33,956 nt of DNA from Bacillota bacterium. Its GTDB lineage: Bacteria > Bacillota > Clostridia > Acetivibrionales > JAMNYG01. The position numbers and the translations under genes are program-made. The stretch spans positions 1 to 33,956 of the forward strand of contig JAMNYG010000167.1 in the NCBI GenBank assembly GCA_023622945.1, in the 5' to 3' direction. Under the pieces are notes generated by a model. That model had not been told where the DNA came from and ran no database searches. It was given only the letters and a program-made list of their open reading frames with translations. Below, piece after piece: positions 24,779-30,992 of this stretch; the first letter of the stretch is position 1; each line of letters starts with the position of its first letter.

Positions 24779-24848
24779 GCAGGAATAACAAGTATTGCAT
24801 ATCATTTCCTTCGGTCAGCACAATGCGTTAATTTAATAATATTCCTGC
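24779..24848. repeat. 70-base element with terminal inverted repeats
   Basis: GCAGGAATA (24779-24787) and TATTCCTGC (24840-24848) are perfect 9-bp inverted ends. The left end, TATGCAGGAATAACAA, recurs with one mismatch in reverse complement at 14751-14766. It may be a small non-autonomous palindromic element. Confidence 0.4.
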
Positions 24849-24935
24849 CGATACATTAATGATACCATTTCCGGCAACAAGGAATTATTACAGATTATTA
24901 TCCAGATCCCACGGTCTGAAAAGGAGGTAGTTCTT

Positions 24936-25706
24936 ATGAGCAATTCAGTTATTGCTGCCCAGCTTTATACCCTCAGGGATTTTTGCAAAACACCCGAAGA
25001 CATAGCAAAAACCTTTAAAAAGGTTAAGGAAATGGGTTATGATGCAGTCCAGCTTTCAGGACTGGGACCTATTGACCCTAAGGAGCTTAAAGAAATAGCC
25101 GACAGGGAAGGTCTACGCATTTGTGCCACCCATATTTCCTTCGACCAGATGCGGGAAGACATCGAAAGGGTAATCGCAGACCATAAGCTTTGGAACTGCA
25201 AGTATGTAGGCATTGGCGGGATGCCACGCGAAAACCGCAACAGCAGGCAGGGCTACATAGATTTTGCCAGGGAGGCATCGGAAATCGCGAGGAAACTTGC
25301 CGATAACGGACTCAGGTTTATATATCACAATCACAATTTCGAATTCAGAAAGTTTGACGGAATGACGGGTCTTGAAATCCTTTATAACGAATTTGACCTC
25401 AGCGTAGTTGATTTTGAAATTGACACATATTGGGTTCAGGCAGGAGGTTCCGATCCGGCAGCCTGGATAAGGAAAGTCGGGGGAAATATGAAAGTTGTTC
25501 ACCTAAAGGATATGGCCATTGATGAAAATTCCAGGCAGATATTTGCCGAAGTGGGCGAAGGCAACCTGAACTGGCCTGCAATTCTTCAGGCGTGCAAGGA
25601 TATAGGAGTTGAATGGTATGTGGTAGAGCAGGACGTTTGCCAGAGGGATCCCTTTGAAAGCCTTAAGATAAGCCTGGAGAACCTGCGCAAGATGGGCATT
25701 TGGTAG
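24936..25706 (+). CDS. Sugar phosphate isomerase/epimerase (xylose-isomerase-like TIM barrel)
   Basis: A 256-residue single-domain protein of the AP-endonuclease-2/sugar isomerase class. It has HNHNFEF (131-137), EIDTYWVQAGG (161-171), HLKD (189-192) and a late Glu in VVEQD (229-233), consistent with the family metal site. The role is probably epimerisation or isomerisation of a sugar or inositol derivative; the substrate is not determinable. AAGGAGGT lies 7 bases before the ATG, an ideal site. It is the only plus-strand gene between 11636 and prfC, and the prfC promoter follows. Confidence 0.85.
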   Translation: MSNSVIAAQLYTLRDFCKTPEDIAKTFKKVKEMGYDAVQLSGLGPIDPKELKEIADREGLRICATHISFDQMREDIERVIADHKLWNCKYVGIGGMPRENRNSRQGYIDFAREASEIARKLADNGLRFIYHNHNFEFRKFDGMTGLEILYNEFDLSVVDFEIDTYWVQAGGSDPAAWIRKVGGNMKVVHLKDMAIDENSRQIFAEVGEGNLNWPAILQACKDIGVEWYVVEQDVCQRDPFESLKISLENLRKMGIW

Positions 25707-25730
25707 AAGTACCTTCCCTTCTTTGACTCA

Positions 25731-25760
25731 TTGACAGGGAATGTGTCAATAATGTAGAAT
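25731..25760 (+). promoter_or_regulatory. Promoter of prfC with TTGACA/TGTCAA symmetry
   Basis: TTGACA (25731-25736), 18 bases, TAGAAT (25755-25760). TTGACA is mirrored by TGTCAA at 25744-25749, so the -35 region is palindromic and could bind a regulator. The predicted leader is about 120 bases and includes the repeat at 25768-25865. Confidence 0.55.
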
Positions 25761-25767
25761 GGTTTTT

Positions 25768-25865
25768 GTTGAAATTTCAGACCGCTACTGAAGCTGTATC
25801 TGCAAAGACATCTGTTGAAGTTTGTTTTGCAAAAAATAGCTGTTGAAACTGTATTCACAACGGTC
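25768..25865. repeat. Diverged tandem repeat, about 25 bases, four units, in the prfC leader
   Basis: Units start at 25768, 25790, 25814 and 25842, each with GTTGAA (or GAAGCT) and a following TGTATTTGCAAA-like stretch; lengths are 22-28. It lies between the prfC promoter and start codon. Confidence 0.5.
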
Positions 25866-25888
25866 AGAAGCCAAAGAAGGGACATCAG

Positions 25889-27499
25889 ATGCAGAATTTA
25901 AAGGAAGTATTGATTAAGGAAGTAAACAGGAGAAGGACTTTTGCCATTATTTCACACCCGGACGCGGGAAAGACGACCTTGACCGAAAAGCTGCTGCTTT
26001 ATGGCGGGGCTATAAGGCTTGCAGGTTCGGTTAAGGCAAGAAAAGCAAATAAGTATGCGGTTTCCGACTGGATGGAAATCGAGAAACAAAGAGGGATTTC
26101 GGTAACCTCAAGCGTACTGCAGTTTGAATACAACAACTATTGTATAAACATTCTTGACACACCCGGCCACCAGGACTTCAGCGAGGACACTTACAGGACC
26201 CTTATGGCGGCCGACAGTGCTGTCATGCTCATAGACGGGGCAAAAGGTGTGGAAGCTCAGACCATAAAACTGTTTCACGTATGCAAAATGCGGGGTATAC
26301 CAATATTCACCTTCATCAACAAGATGGACAGGGCCAGCAAGGATCCTTTTGAACTGATGGAAGAAATAGAACGGGTGCTGGGAATCCGTTCATACCCCAT
26401 GAACTGGCCCATAGGTACTGAAGGTGATTTCAAGGGAGTATACAACAGAAAGTACTCACGTATCGAACTTTTCCGGGGCGGAAACCATGGGATCTCAGAG
26501 GTTCAGACCATCGCGGGCGACGTTAACGACCCCACCTTTGCACAACTTCTGGGGGAAGATTACCATAAAAGGCTCTGCGATGAGATAGAACTGCTTGATA
26601 TGGCAGGCGATCAATTTGACAGGGAACAGGTTTTGAGAGGGGAACTGACTCCCATCTTCTTCGGAAGCGCCATGACAAACTTCGGAGTGAAACCTTTCCT
26701 GGAAGAATTCCTGGAGCTTGCTCCACCTCCCGGAGCAAGGATGTCCAGTGTCGGTGAAGTAGATCCTGCCGATGAAAGATTCACAGGCTTTGTTTTCAAG
26801 ATTCAGGCCAATATGAATCCTGCCCACAGGGACAGAATTGCATTTCTTAGAATATGCTCCGGAAAATTCGCAAGGGGAATGGAAGTCTTTCATGTCCGCC
26901 AGGGCAAAAAGGTTAAGCTGTCATATCCTCAGCAGTTTATGGCCCAGGAAAGGGAAATAATAGAGGAAGCTTATCCCGGAGACATCATAGGTGTTTTTGA
27001 TCCCGGAATATTCAATATCGGTGACACCCTAAGCGAAGCAGATAAACAGCTTAAGTTTGAAGGCATACCTCTGTTTCCTGCGGAACATTTTGCAAGGATT
27101 TCAGCAGCGGATTCCATGAAGAGAAAACAATTCATCAAGGGTATAACCCAGCTTTCTGAAGAAGGTGCAATACAGGTTTTCAAACAGATAGATATAGGTA
27201 TAGAAGAACTGGTGATAGGAGCCGTAGGCATACTTCAGTTTGAAGTACTGGAATACAGGCTGAAAAATGAGTACGGTGTATCCATAAAGATACAGCATCT
27301 TCCCTACAAACATGCGCGCTGGATAATCTCAGACGGCAAAATGGACCCCAGAAATCTTAACCTTACAAGTTCAACCATGATTGTGGTTGATGAGGAAAAC
27401 CGGTATGTGCTTCTTTTCGAGAACGAATGGTCCATAAAATGGGCCGAAGAGAGAAATAACGGCCTGAAGCTGGCAGATATAGCCATGAAGGATCTGTAA
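25889..27499 (+). CDS. prfC: Peptide chain release factor 3
   Basis: A 536-residue translational GTPase that recycles RF1/RF2 from the ribosome after peptide release. G1 is SHPDAGKTT (22-30), the switch region has EIEKQRGISVTSS, G3 is DTPGHQDF and G4 is NKMD. The domain order (GTPase, beta-barrel, RF3-specific C-terminus with the TQLSEEGAIQVF segment) and length fit RF3 rather than EF-G. The start is ATG 25889; GAAGGGA lies 6 bases upstream. It is monocistronic. Confidence 0.95.
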   Translation: MQNLKEVLIKEVNRRRTFAIISHPDAGKTTLTEKLLLYGGAIRLAGSVKARKANKYAVSDWMEIEKQRGISVTSSVLQFEYNNYCINILDTPGHQDFSEDTYRTLMAADSAVMLIDGAKGVEAQTIKLFHVCKMRGIPIFTFINKMDRASKDPFELMEEIERVLGIRSYPMNWPIGTEGDFKGVYNRKYSRIELFRGGNHGISEVQTIAGDVNDPTFAQLLGEDYHKRLCDEIELLDMAGDQFDREQVLRGELTPIFFGSAMTNFGVKPFLEEFLELAPPPGARMSSVGEVDPADERFTGFVFKIQANMNPAHRDRIAFLRICSGKFARGMEVFHVRQGKKVKLSYPQQFMAQEREIIEEAYPGDIIGVFDPGIFNIGDTLSEADKQLKFEGIPLFPAEHFARISAADSMKRKQFIKGITQLSEEGAIQVFKQIDIGIEELVIGAVGILQFEVLEYRLKNEYGVSIKIQHLPYKHARWIISDGKMDPRNLNLTSSTMIVVDEENRYVLLFENEWSIKWAEERNNGLKLADIAMKDL

Positions 27500-27530
27500 A
27501 AGAATTAGAAGTACGAAGAATCCGGAAAAT

Positions 27531-27653
27531 AATCGGAAACAAGATATAAACTGCAAAATCGAAAACAAGGCATAAACGGTAAGATCAAGCTAAAGGGACT
27601 TTATAAAAACTAAAGGGGCTGAGTTACAAAACTAAAGGGGCTGACTTACAAGG
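27531..27653. repeat. Diverged tandem repeat, 22-27 bases, five units, after prfC
   Basis: Units start at 27531, 27558, 27584, 27609 and 27631. The last two, 22 bases each, differ at two positions (ACTAAAGGGGCTGA, then G or C, then TTACAA). The first two share ATCGnAAACAAG and ATAAAC. The array shades gradually from one unit type to the other. Confidence 0.65.
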
Positions 27654-27677
27654 TTTTTAACCTCAAAGGCAGCCCCT
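27636..27677 (+). terminator. Probable prfC terminator
   Basis: AGGGGCTG (27636-27643) pairs with CAGCCCCT (27670-27677), enclosing a smaller stem AGGTT/AACCT (27651-27663). The T-run after it is weak. Its left arm is part of the last repeat unit, so a similar structure could have formed from the penultimate unit. Confidence 0.4.
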
Positions 27678-27700
27678 CTGAATTTATTCACAAAAGATAA

Positions 27701-27717
27701 AGGAGCCAACAGCTCCT
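27701..27717 (-). terminator. Terminator of the TauE/SafE permease gene
   Basis: On the minus strand AGGAGC, TGTTG, GCTCCT, then TTATCTTTT. It begins at the TGA stop codon of the gene. Confidence 0.65.
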
Positions 27718-28484
27718 CAAACCAACAAATCATACCCTATCTTTGCCATCAGCATGCACAGTACACAAACCATCATCGGTTTTATTATCCTGCCGCCCTT
27801 GGTAACCGCAAGGCCGGAACCTACCCAGTTACCCAGAATTCCGCAGATTGCCGTAAAGATCCCAAGTGAGAACAAAACCTTTCCGCTGATTATGAACGTA
27901 ACAAGGGCTGAGACGTTTGATGCAAGATTCACAATTTTCGTATTCCCCGAAGCCGTAGGAAGGTTAAAACCTATCAGCCCTGTAAACACAAGTATGAGAA
28001 AGGTTCCCGTTCCGGGACCGAAAAAGCCGTCGTACGCCCCTATGACGAATCCTGCCGCTGCGGACAGAGCATAGATCTTCACGTTTGAAAGCAGGTAGGC
28101 CTTGTCCTTTTCGCCGAAATCTTTCCTGGTCAGTATGAAGACCGCAATAATGGGAAGCAGTATAACCAATATATACTTAAGATACTTTTCATCTATCGCA
28201 AGGGCAAGCCTGGCTCCCAGGAAAGATCCTACAAGGGCGCCTGCAGCAGAAATAAGCGCTGATTTGAAGTGAATCTTACCGCTTCGTATAAACCTTACGG
28301 TTGCAATAAAGGTCCCCAGGCTGGCTGAAAACTTGTTTGTGGCCAGGGCGTTGTGTACCGGAATTCCCGTCAAAAAATATGCGGGAAGAGAGATCAATCC
28401 TCCTCCGCCTGCAATGGAATCCACAAATCCCGAAACAAATATTAAAATGCACACGATAATTATCTTTTCAGGTGATATGTTCAC
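27717..28484 (-). CDS. TauE/SafE family membrane permease
   Basis: A 255-residue protein with about eight hydrophobic segments in two homologous halves, each carrying a Gly-rich motif: GGGGLISLPA near residue 27 and FFGPGTGTF in the second half. The family moves sulfite, sulfoacetate or other organic anions out of the cell. The substrate cannot be assigned and no sulfur-metabolism gene is adjacent. The start is GTG, with GAGG about 8 bases upstream. It is monocistronic. Confidence 0.88.
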   Translation of the reverse strand: MNISPEKIIIVCILIFVSGFVDSIAGGGGLISLPAYFLTGIPVHNALATNKFSASLGTFIATVRFIRSGKIHFKSALISAAGALVGSFLGARLALAIDEKYLKYILVILLPIIAVFILTRKDFGEKDKAYLLSNVKIYALSAAAGFVIGAYDGFFGPGTGTFLILVFTGLIGFNLPTASGNTKIVNLASNVSALVTFIISGKVLFSLGIFTAICGILGNWVGSGLAVTKGGRIIKPMMVCVLCMLMAKIGYDLLV

Positions 28485-28823
28485 GGGTCATTCCTCTCTA
28501 AAACGTAAAATTATATTTGTCCTCAAAGTTTTTAATGCTCTTAAAGATTTTTATTGTTCTTAAAGTTTTTTTATTGTTCTTTACAAATTTCCCTTATTGC
28601 CTTGGAAAATTTTTCTTTTGTTTTTCAAACTCTTCCTGTTTTATTCATGCTACGTTTAATTCATATTGCGTGTTTATTGATATTTCATTTTAACTCACGT
28701 TCGGTTTCAGTCTGTATCCTATTATAGCTCATGCTCTAATTAGTTCATATCCTGCTTTAGTTCATATACCATTTCAGTCATAACCCGTTATAATCCATGC
28801 CCCATTATAATCCATGTCCGGTT
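28485..28823. other. Repeat-filled spacer between the permease and a glycosidase-like gene
   Basis: A spacer of 339 bases largely made of two tandem arrays: 28521-28599 (about 20-base units) and 28639-28826 (16-17-base units). No promoter stands out from the T-rich background. Confidence 0.6.
28521..28599. repeat. Tandem repeat, about 20 bases, four units
   Basis: Units at 28521, 28538, 28557 and 28577 end in TTTTTATTG and begin with a CTCTTAAAG-like segment; lengths are 17, 19, 20 and 23. It is just upstream of the permease gene. Confidence 0.65.
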
Positions 28824-28826
28824 TTA
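28639..28826. repeat. Tandem repeat, 16-17 bases, about twelve units
   Basis: About 190 bases made of units such as TTTAATTCATATTGCG, TTATAGCTCATGCTCTAA, TTTAGTTCATATACCA, TTATAATCCATGCCCCA and TTATAATCCATGTCCGG. The common pattern is TTTTAATTCATGTCC. Lengths vary by one base, and identity between units is moderate. The last unit overlaps the stop codon of the glycosidase-like gene (28824-28826). Confidence 0.8.
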
Positions 28827-30857
28827 TTTCAAAGCATATCTGTTTTCCCAAACAAATGCCTTGGTTTCAAGCCTTCTTAGTCCGCTTCTCAGGATGATGT
28901 ATTCACCGTCCCTGACCATGTCCGCCCTTACTCCCCCAGGCTGTTTCCTGTTGATTTCAGTAACAAACCTTTCCGGGATATCAGGGGCATACAGCCTGAT
29001 CTCATCATGGCCGTCATTGGAGAAATTCCCCAGAAGCAGGACCGATACACAGCCCATATCATAAATGCAGGGCAGCACATAGGGAACACCTTCCACAAAT
29101 ATCCTGGGTCCTCCTTTGGCATTTTTCAGAACATCCTGGAAAATTGCCTGCTTAATGGGATTGAGGTGGGCAAGATGTCTTGTACTTATGCGTCCGTATG
29201 GCAGGATCAGTACCCTGTCCTTGTATATGGTAATTCCGGGACATACGACTTTTCCGTATGGATTTCTTACTTCGGTTATCAGTTCAGGGTTTTCCAGATA
29301 CTTTATTTCAAGAAAGCTTCCCAAATCAAACTGGGCTGTTGAGCGGGCAAGAGGAACACCGCAATAACTCTTGCCGTTGCACACCTGTTCATAAGCCTGA
29401 AAACCGCTGTCGGCACCATGCCATGCTACATCTGAAATTCCTGCAAGGTGGCCCAACCCCATATCTGCAAGGGTGTATGCAGCATCTCCGTTTAATATTA
29501 CGAAGTTGCTTTCAAAAAGTTTTTCTATCTCATGGGCTGAAAGGTTTCTGAAATACTGCCCCGATACTGCAACCGTACTTCCGCTGTGTTCTTTGCTGTC
29601 TGAGAATGTGTTTGCAATTCCGTAACAGGACAGCAGTGAAGCCCAGAAGGTCTCATCGGGATAAAGCTCAGTCATGCTCTTTCCTTCAAAGGTATGCAGA
29701 GTGTATGAAGATTCAGGACTATACAGCACCTTTACTCCTTGCTGGAATTTCTGCTTAAGTCCAAGAGCCTTTATTGAATTAAGAAAATCCTTGCTTTCAG
29801 CCAGCTCCTTCTGATACCCTTCAGACATTATGACCCCTGTTCCCATCATGTTAAACAGGCTCAGGGTTATCCCCTCGGCATCCAGAAATGCAGAGGTCTC
29901 TACCTGGAAGCGGGTGAAAGACCTGGAAGATGAGAACCTGGAAAACGGGAAATTATCCATTTCAGGATATACTTCAGTATTGTCGGGTAAAATCTCTCTT
30001 GTCATTCTTGAAACCTTGTTGAAATCCCAGAGATACTCCTGAGGCGTTGTTTCGCTGTAAGCCGGCAGGTGCGGCCTGTTAACCGGCGGCGTGTTGCGTG
30101 CAAGGCCTTTCAGTATGCCGTTCCAGTCCCGTCCTTCAGCGCAGTGTACTGCAGGAACCGAGCTCATAAGCCCTACCCTTGTTGAAGGCGAAACTTCATG
30201 GACTGCTTTGCCGATGGCTTCAGCGATATCCACCAGGGTCTCCCTGCAGGTATCAAGCCATATTTTCCTGTAGGGATGAGGCTTACCGGGCTTCAGAATG
30301 CCTTCAACAAATTCTTCCCGGGTAAGCTTCTTGCCGGCTCTCCTGGAGTATTCTTCCATATGTTTTTCGCAGAAACAGCCTCCCCATACCAGCGGAGAAT
30401 GATTATGAAACCTGAAGTCATCTTCCACCCATATCATGTTAGGTTTGATGGTGGCATAATACGCATACAGTTCTGTTATGTACTTCCTCCACTCCTCACA
30501 CAATGGGCATGCCTGGACCTTTGCCATGTTACCCTCAACATCCACCATACGGTTGAAATTCTGTCCTTCTCTTAAAGACCTGCCCCTGTCTGCATGGACA
30601 AGTGTTACCCATGGATTAATGGAAGTGGTAATGCCAAGAGGCTCCAGTCTTTCTTTGGCACGGGAGATAACGTCAAGCCATGGCCTGGCTTCTTCCTTTG
30701 TAATAAATCCGGTGTTAAGCTCTTCACAGTCAATAAAAAACATTACATCATCTATCCTGGCCTGCCTGCAAAACGATATCAGCTGTTCAATACGCTCCTC
30801 ATCGCAGCAACCAGGTTGTATGGTGAAGCGAAGTATGTATAGAAAATCCCGGTTCAA
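28824..30857 (-). CDS. Large glycosidase-like protein, TIM-barrel N-terminus
   Basis: 677 residues. I do not recognise a named family with certainty. The N-terminal half reads like a glycoside hydrolase barrel, with WVEDDFR (143-149, a possible acid/base Glu), a Cys pair (CFC, 161-163) and NPWVTLVHAD. The C-terminal half (after about 400) has beta-galactosidase-trimerisation-like segments and a beta-rich end. No signal peptide or membrane segment is present. The start is TTG with GGAGGG 7 bases upstream. It is downstream of the GH42-like gene in the same direction, but a hairpin lies between them. A role in plant-sugar breakdown is inferred from context only. Confidence 0.7.
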   Translation of the reverse strand: MNRDFLYILRFTIQPGCCDEERIEQLISFCRQARIDDVMFFIDCEELNTGFITKEEARPWLDVISRAKERLEPLGITTSINPWVTLVHADRGRSLREGQNFNRMVDVEGNMAKVQACPLCEEWRKYITELYAYYATIKPNMIWVEDDFRFHNHSPLVWGGCFCEKHMEEYSRRAGKKLTREEFVEGILKPGKPHPYRKIWLDTCRETLVDIAEAIGKAVHEVSPSTRVGLMSSVPAVHCAEGRDWNGILKGLARNTPPVNRPHLPAYSETTPQEYLWDFNKVSRMTREILPDNTEVYPEMDNFPFSRFSSSRSFTRFQVETSAFLDAEGITLSLFNMMGTGVIMSEGYQKELAESKDFLNSIKALGLKQKFQQGVKVLYSPESSYTLHTFEGKSMTELYPDETFWASLLSCYGIANTFSDSKEHSGSTVAVSGQYFRNLSAHEIEKLFESNFVILNGDAAYTLADMGLGHLAGISDVAWHGADSGFQAYEQVCNGKSYCGVPLARSTAQFDLGSFLEIKYLENPELITEVRNPYGKVVCPGITIYKDRVLILPYGRISTRHLAHLNPIKQAIFQDVLKNAKGGPRIFVEGVPYVLPCIYDMGCVSVLLLGNFSNDGHDEIRLYAPDIPERFVTEINRKQPGGVRADMVRDGEYIILRSGLRRLETKAFVWENRYALK

Positions 30858-30966
30858 CTCTTTTCCCTCCCTGAGAGTTTTCTTTTCCTAAGTGAATGGG
30901 TTTTCTTGTGTGATTAACTGTGCATTCTTTTCCGAATAACCAAAAGAAATATCATTGAGTCAAAGT

Positions 30967-30990
30967 ATGGGGACAAGGAACCGTCCCCAT
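30967..30990 (-). terminator. GGGGAC-type palindrome after the GH42-like gene
   Basis: ATGGGGAC (30967-30974), loop, GTCCCCAT (30983-30990), a perfect 8-bp stem followed on the minus strand by ACTTTG. The core GGGGACGGTTCC is a sequence I recall as a repeated clostridial palindrome. It lies 2 bases from the GH42-like stop codon. Confidence 0.55.
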
Positions 30991-30992
30991 GC

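Larger units (their letters stand above)
24398..24935. other. Divergent spacer between the nucleoside kinase and the epimerase
   Basis: A spacer of 538 bases. It holds a perfect 9-bp palindrome (24528-24547), a block shared with 20416-20440 (on the opposite strand, 24739-24758) and a 70-base element with GCAGGAATA/TATTCCTGC ends (24779-24848). I find no strong promoter or riboswitch. Confidence 0.5.
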
